From NCBI GenBank assembly GCA_002914805.1, contig JXTB01000031.1, positions 932,640 to 996,639 of the forward strand: a stretch of DNA of 64,000 nt, read 5' to 3'. Positions 29,108-40,905 of the stretch are shown here, one piece after another. The notes beneath the pieces are model-generated. The model had not been told where the DNA came from. It made no database searches and saw nothing but the letters and a program-made list of their open reading frames with translations. Positions within the stretch are counted from its first letter, which is position 1; every line of letters begins with the position of its first letter. The position numbers were made by a program, and so were the translations under genes. The DNA comes from Parasponia andersonii. Taxonomy: Eukaryota > Streptophyta > Magnoliopsida > Rosales > Cannabaceae.

Positions 29108-32100
29108 ATCAGTATCAGAGCTTGGTGCTCAATTTTTAAAGACTTAACCGTCTTGAGATGACATACCGAAATATTTTTCAAAATCTTTCAAATGAGGGGT
29201 TTTCAACTAGACCACCATTTTTTAATGGTATTGACTACAATGTTTGGAAAAGCAAAATGCTTAAATTTCTTAAATTTATGGGCGATGATTTATTGAATAT
29301 TATTGTTCAAGGTCCATATATTCCTAGAAAAATAATTGATAATAAATTCGTTGAAAAAGAGTTTTATGAATATGATGATTTTGACAAAATCATGTTTTCT
29401 AGGAATGGATGTGCTTTTAATTATTTGTTATGTAACATAGATGTAAATATTTATAATAATGTCCAATTTGGCTACTAATGCTCATGAAATGTGAAAAATG
29501 CTTGAAAGCTCATATTCCACCACAAATCAAATAAAAGAAAGCGATGAAGAAGATGGGGAGAAAGATAAGGAAAAGAAAGTTATTACTCTCAAATCTTCCA
29601 TGCAAGAAGAAGAAATCAAATCTACTTGGGATAATAGCAATGATGGTAATTTGGATGACAATGTTGAAGGAGAAGTAAACAACATATGCTTAATGGCTAT
29701 CGATAGTGAGGTAAAATCTCTTGAACTCGATAATAACTCACTTGATGATTTTAATGATAGTAGTGATTTTGAAAATGATAGTGATGAAGAAGAATTATCA
29801 TACAATAAGCTACTTGATGATTTTCATAAATTACATGATAACTACAAATTACTTGTTTTGAAAAATAGTGCTCTTAATAAGCAATTATCTTTTTTATCAA
29901 AAGAACTTGAGGAATTTTCAAAAGAAAAGGAAGTTATTTTGAATTGTGATTTCTATGAATCCTTGAAAAATAAAAATGCTTCCTTAAAAGAAAAACTTTT
30001 GGATTTAACCAATATTGTCCACAATTTCACTAATAGAAAGAAGAATTTTGATTCAATGCTTGGTGGACAAAGATGTATTTTTGACAAAGAAGGTATAGGA
30101 TACAAACCGTTTTTATCTCAAAAATTATTTTGTCAAAGCAACATCTAATGATGACTCAAAATATACTTGCACTTATTGCAATCAAGATAGACATACTAGT
30201 TTTTCATGTTTTGTAAAAAAAATGCATATTTTGATAGAAAACTAGCTTAGGTATCAAAGAGTTCAAAGACTAACCCCCAAGGACCCAAAGTTATGTGGGT
30301 TCCAAAAATCTATACTTGAATATTTGTTATAGAAACAAGTAAGAAAGTGGGTGCTCTAAGAACAAAACCAATGACTTTACCAAGCTTTCAACTTTTACAA
30401 AGAAATGATGGTGGATATTTCATTTTTAGAGACAATACAAAAAGTAAGATTATTGACATAAATAATATGGGTAACAATTCTTTACCTATATTTAAAAATG
30501 TCTTGCTAGAAATATATTATGCTTAATTCTTGTCAATTATTTGATTAGATTTTTGAAGTTTGTTTTATTCTTTCAAATATTCAATTTGAAATTTTGAACC
30601 AATGAGAGTATATCTTTTAATTAAAAAAATTGTTTATTACTTTTGGCATTTAAGATTTGGACATGCTAGTATGGTTACATTTTCAAAACTTTAGTAAAGG
30701 AATCTTGTTATAGCTTACTTAGTCTAATTTTTTTTGAAATGACAAGATTTGTAAAGCATATCACTTTAGAAATTGTATTAATTGTTTTTTGAAAAATATT
30801 ATGCTTTTGAGTTAGTTGATAATATTTCAAAAAGATTTACATGATTTTTTTTATTGGTTTCAAAATGGCCCTGATTATGTCGAATGCAAATGTTTTACTA
30901 AAATACTTTTAGGCCAAAATCGTCAACATATTTGTTATGTTTTAAACCGTGTGTTGATTAAACTTATTTTGAATAAAATACCATTATGAGTTTTGAAATA
31001 ATCAAAAGCCTAATATTGGATATTTTTAGAGTCTTTGGATACAAATACTTTTTTTTTAAACACCAAAGGCAATTTGAAATTTTTTATTCAAAATCCAACA
31101 TTGGAATTTTTCCTAGTTACTTTACTACCATTTATGCATAAAGAAAGTTTTTCAACAAAAGAACTAAGTAGTAGATATATCTATATATGTGACATTTAAT
31201 GAAACTAACAACTCCTTCAAGGAGAAAAGCATAGATGATGTTGTTGTAGGTATGGTATTATGCTTGAATGATTGGATCCTAATGAAAAATTAAATATGAT
31301 GATTGAGTCCAACCTCAACACAAAGAAGATGAACAGCTTTTGGAAGGATAGTATGAATGATTTCATTTGATTTATAAATTGCTCATATATGATCCAAATT
31401 GCCTGCACAATATATAATACTTAAACTCTTATATTTGTGCAAGTGCTTGATAGTTTTTACATGACAAATACCATGCATAATTAATTGAATTATTTTATCT
31501 ATATTGGTATTGTATTTGAACTCAAAATGATGCATTACTTGAATTTAATGTTTACACTTTGTAACTTTATCATTTTGCATTTTTACGCATGATTTTTTTT
31601 ATGAGAATAATTTTTTTTATGTATATCACATATAAGATTCTCATTAGCTTTCAAAACATGCTTTGTTATGTTTTATCTTTTCTGAACATCTATTTTTTAT
31701 GGTTATTTAAACTTCGCTAACAATCATGTTTGGATTGGATCTTTGTTATTTGTTGTTTATTCATGTTTTTACTTTACATTTATTAATTGGTATCAATCTT
31801 ATCCTTCATGTTTATGCAACTTTTTAATGATAATCAAAAGGAGAAGAAGAATGTATTTTTGATTTAAATTATTTCAATTCATATCAAGTTGGTCATTTTA
31901 TCTCTCTTTAATTACTTTTATTGGTATCAACTTGGTATAATTGTTCAAAATACAATTAGTATCTATTGGCATAGTTTTAATTAGCATCAAACTTGGTTAT
32001 TATATTTCTTCAAATATAATTGGTAATTGTTTTCAAAAATAATTGATGTCTCTCATATATGATTGATCTTTTCTTTCTTTGACTATTGATATTTTGATCA

Positions 32101-32971
32101 TGATTCATATATTGAGAGTGAGCATATTCATGATTTGCTTATGCTAAATTCATCATTATCATTTTTCCATGAATTTTATGCTCTTTATAATTTGATAAAA
32201 ATGAAGGAAAATAAATTATTTCACTATTATGCTTTAATAACTTTGGATTTCTCTTATGCTTTATGATGATTATACTTAGAGAATTTATTTTTAATAAGTG
32301 AAATATTAAGATTAAGAGCTTTGATTATCTTGATGTGATAAAACTTCTCTACTTGGAATATGTTATACTTCTTACTCTCATTGGGATCACATTGTTGTTC
32401 AATCTTATATTTGACATTGTTATTCTTATTTTGAAGATTGTTCAATCCTAGCTTCCTCTATATCTCCGTATTCCTTAACTTGTCATATTATTTTTTACAT
32501 GGAGAGAAAATTGTTTGAGTATTACTCTTTTATATACTTTTGTCATGAATTCAAATGGAGAAAGTAGTATAGTGAATTCATATGGGAAGAATCTTATTTT
32601 AAAGATAAAATAGTTTTTATGCAATATCTAGTTTGATATTTGTCTCTATCTTTTTAATGATGTCAAAAATGGGAGAATAATGTTGATTTATGAATATGAA
32701 GAGAAAAGCTTCATTTATGAGTGTGCATAGTTTAAGAGAGAGAACTTTGTTTAGCATACATTTCTAATTTTCTTACAATATGCTTATGATGCTTAATTGA
32801 GTTAAAAGGGGGAAGCAAGTCCCTTTAACTTTCTCAAGCATATTTTGAGATGGAGCTTAAAATATAGTAAGGAATAAGATAAACTTGTCAAATTTCATAC
32901 TTTAATATCCTTATTGCATATTTTATTTTATCTTATAAATCAATGTTTGTCATCATCAAAAAAGGGGAGAT

Positions 32972-33108
32972 TGTTAGGAAATTAAGGCTTCAATCTTACT
33001 CACTCTTATTTTGAAGATAACAAACATTTGATTTAGTATTAATGATTTAACTTGAGTGTGTAGTGAAATGGTATTAAAGTTCTACCTCAAGTTAATCAAG
33101 GAATCAAG
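32972..33108 (+). repeat. Start of the right LTR of the SIRE-like fossil
   Basis: 137 bp match the left LTR start (TCTACCTCAAGTTAATCAAG shared exactly). The inverted-repeat element begins right after, and no further LTR sequence is found beyond it. Confidence 0.85.
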
Positions 33109-33114
33109 CTTAAA

Positions 33115-33996
33115 TTAGTCCCCAACCTATTACTACTTTGGCGTATTGGTCATCAACCTATTTTTTGTAGTATTTAAGTACTAAAAGTTTTCTGGTACTA
33201 TTAATCTTTTTCGCATATTCAATCCAAGATTCTATTAAAATTTATTTGAATGAGAGAAATATTACACTATTATTCTCGATTTTTCAATTATTTAATAATT
33301 TGGCCTCTAATTTTTTTTTTGTATTCATATTTTCGATTAACAATATTGCATCTGTTAATCTTTTAAAAAATTAAAATTCAAAAATAGATATAAAATACAT
33401 AGTTCATTTAAAAACTAAATTCAAAAAAGAAAAAAAATTATACTAATAAACCTAAGTTTATGTCAAACTATAGTAACTTTATAAACAAAAAATAATTATC
33501 TTACCATTTTTAAAATTAAAAAAATTTCACATACGCGTTTTTATACTAGTAAAATTTAACTGAAAATTTACTATATCTATTAAATATTCATATAATTATG
33601 AATAGTTATTCTAAAAAATTAATTAACCATTTGCAGCAAATAAGCCTGAAAAGTTTTATAGTTTTTCATTAAATGTTCATTTCTTTATGTAATTACATCT
33701 GTCAATCTTTCAGAAAATTAATTTTTTAGAATTTTAATTTTCCGAAAAATTGGCAAATGCAATATTGTTAATCAGAAATATAAATACAAAAAATATAGGG
33801 ACCAAATTGTTAAATAATTGAAAAATCAAGATTAATGGTACAAAATTTCTCTCATTCAAAAGAATTTTAACAGAATCTTAGATAAAATATGCCAAAAGAA
33901 CCAATGGTTCCAAAAAGAGAAACGTTTTGTACTTAATGCTACAAAAAAAAAATGATAGGGACCAATATGCTAAAATGGTAATAGGTTGGAGACCAA
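33115..33996. mobile_element. Foldback element with about 265-bp inverted arms
   Basis: The left arm (33115-33380) begins TTAGTCCCCAACCTATTAC. The right arm (33730-33996), read on the minus strand, begins TTGGTCTCCAACCTATTACC. The arms stay alignable through GTAGTATTTAAGTAC / GTAGCATTAAGTAC, AATGAGAGAAAT, TTTTTCAATTATTTAA and GATTAACAATATTGCAT. The spacer of about 350 bp has no coding region. It looks like a non-autonomous foldback or MITE-type DNA element. No clear target duplication was seen, which fits its position at a disrupted LTR. Confidence 0.75.
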
Positions 33997-34254
33997 CGGT
34001 GCCATTAACTCTATTTTTTTTGTCCTAGTATATTTATTTCTTCAACTTAGTAAATCTCCAAAACGAATTTTTGTAAGAAATAAATCATAATCATAATATG
34101 TGAACAGAAAAATAATTAAGCATAAGTATAAGCGTAAATAAAGCAGTCCCAATTAAAACAGAGGTCATATACATAATTTACAAACATGAAATTTAAGAAA
34201 GTTTTTTGTTTGACTTCAATCAAATGACATCAATTTTTTTTTCAAACGACAATA

Positions 34255-34573
34255 TCAACACTTGTATGCACAAAAACACTGCTTTGGAACATCAGGAGTT
34301 GTGTACAAGTCGCACATTCCCTTGCCGCTATACTCAGCTTTACAGTCTTCCCAGCAGCGGTGATCCCCTTTGCAATCCCACACTTTGTGGCAGTCTTTAG
34401 CTTCAATTATTCGCACTTTCTCCTCTATGAAATTTCAAAACAAAAAAAGAAATGAAACAAAGTTAAAAAAACAAAAACAAGAGAGTTAATATTGAATATT
34501 ATAAGCACTAATTACCACACGTGAAGACTAGGAGGATAAGCAGGAAACTGATCAGGGTGGAGAATTTCGCCAT
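34255..34573 (-). CDS. Defensin-like cysteine-rich secreted peptide, two exons
   Basis: Exon 1 is 34516-34573 and exon 2 is 34255-34424, joined by a 91-bp GT-AG intron (GTAATTAG...TTTCATAG) in phase 1, the typical defensin-like architecture. The product is 75 aa. MAKFSTLISFLLILLVFTC is a clear signal peptide, so the protein is secreted. The mature part has eight cysteines (C31, C37, C43, C47, C57, C69, C71, C75). Their spacing gives CxxxC (43-47) and CxC (69-71), the cysteine-stabilised alpha-beta signature. C57 and C69 are separated by PDVPKQ-type loop sequence. Defensin-like proteins act as antimicrobials or as signals in reproduction; which applies here cannot be told. A TATA-like CTATATTATT lies about 60 bp upstream. 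The gene looks intact. Confidence 0.9.
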
Positions 34574-34627
34574 AATGTTTGCCAGGAATTCTGCTCTAAG
34601 CTACAGCTCGTGCTATGTAGGCTTATG

Positions 34628-34638
34628 AATAATATAGC
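34628..34638 (-). promoter_or_regulatory. TATA-like box of the defensin-like gene
   Basis: On the minus strand GGCTATATTATTC lies 55-65 bp before the start codon, leaving room for a leader of about 30 bases. It is the only convincing AT box close upstream. Confidence 0.5.
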
Positions 34639-35291
34639 CATTAGCCACCAAAGAATATAATTTTGACGTCGGAGTATAAATGATGCAAGAAATGGTGCAT
34701 CCTTGTCTTTTAACTAATGCATAAAATAGTTGAGTAAATGAAAATTAAAATAATAAGGTTATTAAAATTGTATATAAAGCAGATCAAGAACCATTGGTTT
34801 TGTTCAAATGTGCATGGTTTAGATTCTTTAATCCCTCAAAAGGGTGAAAGAAATTAGGAGATTTTGCCTAATCGACTTGCTAGAGAACATTTTTTACTTT
34901 ATGACAAGTGGGTTAGGTTAAGTTAATGAAAGTGACATATGCTTCTAAACCAACCGAAGTTACTACGCAAATGTGTAATCCATTGCACAATCCTTTTTCG
35001 AGCTTCCTTTTAATTATTTAAATAATAATCTAAGTTTGATTCAGAGAATAAATTCCATTGTAATATGTTCCTTTATATTTCATGACGTATGGCCTTAACA
35101 TGCACTCTGCTCTGTATTCCTTAACATTCGTTCATATCCAAGCGCCTCTTGAAATGAAGTGAAAGGCGAGACTTGCGACCTCCGATTATTTTTTAATTTC
35201 TTCAAGGATGGCTTACAGCTTAAGATATTCTTTAGTTATATTAAATACTCGAGCATAATCAAAATATATAATACATAGCATATAAATACGC

Positions 35292-35334
<43 letters not shown>

Positions 35335-35870
35335 ATTTTCTTTATGTGTAAGGAATTTAGCATCCTTTCGAAATCCATAACTAGGATAATATCGCAATAA
35401 AAACAGGTTCATTCAAGTTGTAATATAGAGAATAAAGAAAATTAATCCATTACATTTCATGACAAGCATACAGCTAGAATTCGAAGGAAAACTAGACATT
35501 TACTTGACTCGACACAAGTAAAGACTAAAGGGGCCATGATTTGATACTGCCCTTTTTGATTTACTGCATAAAATTCGGAGCCAGCTTCAGCCATTTTACA
35601 TTTTTAGTGCTACGTTAGATGTTATGTTCGAAGCAAATTACGATCAATAACGTACTGAATCCAATCAGATCTTCATTTTGATGGATGCAACGAAATTAGG
35701 CAATTATAAATTGCTATGCAGAACTATGAAGAGTTGAAGACTGCTGTGTAGCATGAACTATTGCTTACCTCACTAAAATTTTACTTGATCAAATAAATTG
35801 CTAAACATTTCACTAAATTTTAGGATAAAGGCTCACTTAAAATCAAATTGTGAAGCCATTTTCATGAAAT
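34639..35870. other. Spacer between the defensin-like and SEC-C genes
   Basis: No coding region recognised. A (TA)n-(GA)n microsatellite lies at about 35291-35333. The rest is ordinary AT-rich intergenic sequence. Confidence 0.5.
35291..35333. repeat. (TA)n(GA)n microsatellite
   Basis: Alternating TA, then about 13 GA units, uninterrupted. Confidence 0.95.
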
Positions 35871-36211
35871 TTGGCTAGTTCATTGGACTATTGTCACAAG
35901 CTCGACTATTGCCAAAAAAGAGTTGCCACACAATGTGGAAGAGACACAGATGGCACCATGCAAATAAAGAATGAGACCTAACATGCCTCCCCTCAGTTTT
36001 ATTGCAAATGAACATGTAAAACAGAAGTAACATATCAAGGTTAAGCAATTCTGACCATGATTCCCAAATCTGATTAGAATCAATGAGCGATTCCAATATC
36101 TGAGATCTCGAGACCTGATTCTAGGAGTTCCAGGCATCTCTCCAATCTCCATTTCATGCTTGTTAGAGCACAGATGTTCTCAAGGGCACTAAACTTTGTT
36201 CTTCAACAACT
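35871..36211 (-). other. 3' region of the SEC-C gene
   Basis: Likely 3' untranslated DNA after the TAA at 36212-36214. No separate gene was recognised. Confidence 0.4.
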
Positions 36212-37240
36212 TTATTTCTTCCCACAGCACCTTTTAATACAAAAAAATTAAATGAATGGATTGAGTAACACTAGTGTATAGGACTAATATTAAGCTGTTC
36301 AATTTAAAACCAATATGTGAACAGAAAAGTACCATTTGTATCTCTTCTTCGAACCACATGGGCAGAGCGCATTCCTACTTATTTGTCCACTCTTGGCTAA
36401 ATTAGACTTGGCAAGTTCTAATGGTGAAGAGCCCATCAGCTTTTGCACCTGAAGACAATAAAATAAATAAAAATAAAGAGAACGAGCGCGCTTCATTTGC
36501 AATTAAGTACTAAGGAATCTAAAAGCAATTTCACCATAAACTCATAATGTTCATATGCTCTGTACTATAAGCCATGGTAAAACCACAATGCATCATATGT
36601 AAATCTACGAAAAAAGGGAACTAAGGAGTAATTCGATTTCAGAGGTAGAGAGAAATGACACCTCAGCAAAACTCTTTGGCATCGGCTTCCCTTCTTTCTG
36701 CAAATTTTCTATCTTCTTTTGTGCTTCTTTAGCCCATGTAAATTTTGCCAGCGTATTCTCAACATCGGCAATTGTGCAATTACAATGCTTCGCAGCTTCT
36801 TGCTTATGACCGCTTTGGAGATTCTACAAAAAAGAATTTCAAATACTTAACAAAAATAAAGAACAACAATTTCTATAAGTACAAATTAATACCTCTCCAG
36901 TGGGATCAAGCCCTCCAAGATAACGAATAACAGCTTCCTGTTTCTCTAAAGCATCAGCAAATGTTGCTTCACTGCTTCTACCTACTATATATTCCTTGAA
37001 GGCTCCTATTTTTCTTGCTTTCTTCAACTCATCCGCAAAACCTTTGATTAATCAAGTAAATAGTAAATTAAAAACTGAAAGTAAATGTTACAAAAGAAAG
37101 GAAAAAAAGAGAGAAATTGCTGTGGCTAAAGTGCCAAAGTCACGCAAGGACCTACGGAGAAGGGTGAAGGACTCAGAGCTGACTTGGGCTTCCCCTTGGG
37201 AGCTATTTTGGCCGGTGAAGACCCCTTTGATCTTGTTCAT
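36212..37240 (-). CDS. Small SEC-C motif protein, five coding exons
   Basis: Coding exons by frame and GT-AG fit: 37156-37240, 36893-37041, 36662-36823, 36333-36448, 36212-36230. The sum is 531 nt, or 176 aa. The C-terminus is a complete SEC-C zinc motif: RNALCPCGSKKRYKWCCGKK, with Cys161, Cys163, Cys172 and Cys173; the last two cysteines come from the 19-nt final exon. Upstream, residues 30-130 are helical and charged (FADELKKARKIGAFKEY; EAAKHCNCTIADVENTLAKF). SEC-C motifs bind zinc at the end of SecA and in many other proteins; the role of this plant protein is not known to me. The first ATG of the exon (37244) is out of frame and gives a very short overlapping frame, so initiation at 37240 is an inference. 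A translation start in an upstream exon, reading through ...FSTVQLQNSW, is the main alternative. Confidence 0.85.
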
Positions 37241-38434
37241 CCATGAATTCTGTAGCTGCACTGTGGAGAATATTGAACGGTACTGTAATGGAACAGGGTG
37301 AGATCCACGGTCCCAGAAGCAAGGGGAAGAAAAAAGAAATTCAGAGTTTTTCTTGCACAAAGTGTTGCCAATGATTCGTGAATGCATTCTCGGACTTTTG
37401 CACACAAAAATGAAGCTGACCTGCTGTTTGTTTGTCCTATCAACCAACCAAGAGCAAGCACCAATCATACAATCACCTAAGAACTTCCTATCAGACCAAC
37501 ACTACTAAATGTATCCCATCCTCTAAAGCAACCTTGCAAATTGAGCGAAGCACTGGGATTAGAAAGAAAATCATAACAAAAAAATGTATGCTCATCCGTA
37601 CCTTATAGTTATACTAGTGAAAAGCAGCACAATTACTCACTTAAATAGTCCAATAAAATGCTTAAGCAAATGCCAAGATCAGATTAAGCTAAATTGCTGA
37701 ATTACCATAACATTCAGCAGTGCCAGGCAACACCACTCGTTGCCGCGACATTAACTGACTATGAACTACATAAATTTCGGAAACAATCCATAGCAAGCAA
37801 GTCAATCAGTAAATACATTACATGATCAACAGTCTGACCTAGTACCCGAAAAGGACCATCACGAATCAAACACAAACCACTCACTTAAAAACAAAAACAG
37901 AAAAATGAAAAAAAAAAATATATATATTCTCCTTCGGCTTTCCCTCCTCAAATTACCATGTTTAACAGGTTAAAGCTGCAAAAATACATAAGGCCTATCA
38001 TTAAACACTACACACCTATGATTTAACAAGAAGAGGTCCCTGGAACAGTAGACATCCTCACAACTGCTCTTTCCCCAAAAAAAAACAAGGGTTATTTCTC
38101 ACCCTTTGACCTAAGTCAAGTCAAATCAAGCCAAAACAAAACAACAGATAACAAGCAAATTCTGAATTTCTGATGCAACTATAAAAACTGGGGACCTCAA
38201 CAAAGCTTTGTCCTAGTATTAGTTTTTTTACCCCAAAATCCACTGCATAAACAGTATTATGGGAAAAATTGAATATAATCAACATATATAAGCGTGTGCG
38301 CTATAAACCAGTCAAATAGGTACTATTATTTGCACAAACCATATAATAAAGAGTAAGAAAAAGTTCAATCTAAAATAAAATGCATAAAAACTAAGCTAAT
38401 TGTCTTAATCACAACATGCGTCGACTTACCGGAG

Positions 38435-38570
38435 TAGACTGCGACGGAGAGACAGATATGAGATTCTGAAATTTGAACTTGAGAGAGTGAGAGATGAGGA
38501 GGCGGCGCGGTGATGGAAGCAGAGCGAGGTAGTCGATGAAGATGACCAACTGGTCTCGCAATTCAATCGT
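38435..38570 (-). other. Probable 5' leader exon of the SEC-C gene
   Basis: On the minus strand, a pyrimidine-rich leader without ATG (CTCATCTCTCACTCTCTC) ends TCTACTCCG, followed by the strong donor GTAAGTCGAC. A matching acceptor (CCATTACAG, near 37277) lies just before the coding start. The intron of about 1.15 kb (37277-38435) has no coding content. Confidence 0.6.
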
Positions 38571-40051
38571 TGTCGTTTAGGTATTTAAAAAAAAAAAAAA
38601 TGAGAATCACACTACTATCCCTGGATTGTCGTTTAAACACTGAATAACGCGAGATTAATAGGAATTTCTCTTGAATTAACTTTTTAAATCTCAAAAATAA
38701 AGAAAATAATAAAGATTAATTTAATTTTAATAAATGAAATTATTATTTTTTGTTATTAAAATAGGTCAAAAATCAATACATAATATTAATTTTTAAAAAT
38801 TTTTAATCTTATTGTATTATTTTATAAAATACAAATTTTAAAATTTAAATTATAAAATATTCAAACTTTAGAATATTTTTTTTTACAATTTATCGTCCTA
38901 TATTTTGAGAAATTACAATCAAAAAATCAGAATTTTGATTTTCTTTTTTAACTTTTTTATGGTCAATAAGTTAATAGTCAGATTTACCCTACATGGACAC
39001 TGGACAAGAAAAACAGTCAATCAAATATAAACTAAAAACACTTCGATTAAACTTTTATATCATGTTTGACAATTTAAATAAGTGATATTCTACTTTATCT
39101 GATCAATATTTTTTTAATTTATTTTATAAATCTTTGATTGAGTTCTTAATCTTTACAAGGATAAATTTCAATTTCAATTTTATTATTTTTAAATAGTTGC
39201 AAACTAAATTCAAGTGCTTATTCTAAGTGCCTGATGATCACAATATTTAAAAATTTGTATTCGTGATGGCATGAAATAAATAAACACATGTTTTCATTCA
39301 AAAAATTAAAAAATAAAACTAAATACATGTTTTGTATTCGTGATGCCATTAAAAATTTTTGTGATGGCATGAAATACAATATTTTTTGTGAAAAAATAAA
39401 TAAACACTCAAGTGGTGATTGTATTATTTTTTTTCTTTTTTAAAAAAAAAAAGACAATGTTATTATTTTCCTTATGACTTGTATACTTAATATCATTTTG
39501 GTGGCTTACTTTCGGAATATCAAAAAACTTAGTACCAAACCATGTTTGTATCTAATTACCAATTATAATACAATGAGGAATAAAACTCGGGGATTGATAA
39601 ACATCTGTTGTTGTCCTTGTTTTATTATCATTATTTATAATTTTCTATTCATATTTGCTATTGTATCTAAAACTACAACGTTACTGTCTAAAATCAAACA
39701 TAAGAAGTCGATAAAATAGTTTATCTGTTACAACTAATATATAAAACTAATTATATTGATTGCATAAGCTAACAAATACTGTCTTCGGTTAATGGAGCAG
39801 CTATTTGAATAGAATGACACTAATAGATAATAATAGTAATTTCATCTTTGGTGAGGCAAAGACCTAAAATAGAGAATTAATGATTTTCATTCAAAATAAT
39901 TCCATTGCATTTCATTAATCTAAAATAATTTAATCTTTCCTAAGCCGATGGAGAGAATTAATAATTCAATTCAAAACTTTTTTTCTTTTTCCTAAAAAGA
40001 AAGTGATAATATCAAAATAAATCCACCAAGTTTAGTGTTTTAGCAAAAAAT
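38571..40051. other. Gene-free AT-rich spacer
   Basis: No recognisable gene. A diffuse internal repeat at 39250-39410 repeats GTGATGGCATGAAAT and AAATAAATAAACAC. A/T homopolymers are frequent. Confidence 0.45.
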
Positions 40052-40531
40052 AATAATAATAATAATAATAAATCCTCAAACTTTTTGCTTATATCAAATT
40101 AAACTTTTAATTTGTATTTTCTTATCAAATAGTACCAAATCAACGATTATGGTCCAAATTTAAACTTGAGATTGAAAAAAAAAAAAAAAAACAATTCTCC
40201 CCCTTATACTCATATATCATAAATAAGAAAAACAATTGTTAAAAGTAAAAATAACTTAAATAATTGAAAGCATTTAAAATGAGAGGGAGGGAATAATAAT
40301 AATAATAATAAATCCTCAAACTTTTTGCTTATATCAAATTAAACTTTTAATTTGTATTTTCTTATCAAATAGTACCAAATCAACGATTATGGTCCAAATT
40401 TAAACTTGAGATTGAAAAAAAAAAAAAAAAACAATTCTCCCCCTTATACTCATATATCATAAATAAGAAAAACAATTGTTAAAAGTAAAAATAACTTAAA
40501 TAATTGAAAGCATTTAAAATGAGAGGGAGGG
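40052..40531 (+). repeat. Perfect 240-bp tandem duplication
   Basis: Bases 40052-40291 and 40292-40531 are identical as far as I can read, at an exact 240-bp period, including the A-homopolymer near 40175/40415 and the AAT microsatellite at the start. Such identity in AT-rich DNA implies a very recent event or an assembly duplication. Confidence 0.95.
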
Positions 40532-40905
40532 AAGGAGAAAGAGAGAGAACGAGAAATTGTTTTTTATTTTGTTTCAAATTTTTTTTGTTTTCTTTTTTTT
40601 TTTTAATTTGAATAAATTAAACTCTTTTTAGTTTCAATAATTATTACTTTTATTTAAAATAAGAGAAACATAGAAAGACAAAATGGGATTTTTTTTAAAA
40701 AAATTATTATTCTTTTTTTAAAATTATTTTGGATGATTTAAAATTTTTTAAGTTTTACTAATCATTATTTTTTGTTTATGTTTATGAGTTTAGAGGGTAA
40801 ATAATTGTATTTTTTAATAGTCTAAAGTTCCAATTTTGACCAGGTTTATGGGCGAGGTGCTATTTGATAAAAAACACAAATTAAAAAATTTAATTTGATA
40901 TAAAG
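40052..40905. mobile_element. Foldback repeat with inverted arms
   Basis: The left end CTTATATCAAATTAAACTTT is mirrored by the right end, which on the minus strand reads CTTTATATCAAATTAAATTT. The arms continue through TTTGT(A/G)TTTT and TATCAAATAG(T/C)ACC and into an ACTCATA...ATAA stretch, in all some 200 bp. There is no coding content. It is related to the repeat at 25770-26357. The left arm has been doubled by a 240-bp tandem duplication. Confidence 0.65.

Larger units (their letters stand above)
27669..33108 (+). mobile_element. Ty1/copia fossil with long LTRs (SIRE-like)
   Basis: A plus-strand element with a left LTR of about 1.44 kb (27669-29107), a methionine-tRNA type primer site at 29110-29121 (CAGTATCAGAGC) and gag from 29158 (MTYRNIFQNL; acidic EEDGEKDKEK tract). 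A CCHC zinc knuckle is visible near 30150-30200 (CTYCNQDRHTSFSC). There are traces of the pre-integrase region near 30640-30710, then a long non-coding tail, a polypurine tract (AAAAAAGGGGAGA) and the start of the right LTR at 32972. The internal part is far shorter than in complete SIRE-type elements and most of pol is not recognisable. It is broken, with many breaks. Over the 137 bp present in both LTRs I count about five or six differences, so it is moderately old. Confidence 0.88.

Noticed and set aside
35880-36152. Minus-strand frames downstream of the SEC-C gene
   Set aside because: No family resemblance, and the position fits 3' untranslated DNA.
37088-37468. 126-codon minus-strand frame as a separate protein
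   Set aside because: Only its last third (MNKIKGVF onward) continues through conserved splice sites into the SEC-C protein; the rest looks like intron read-through.
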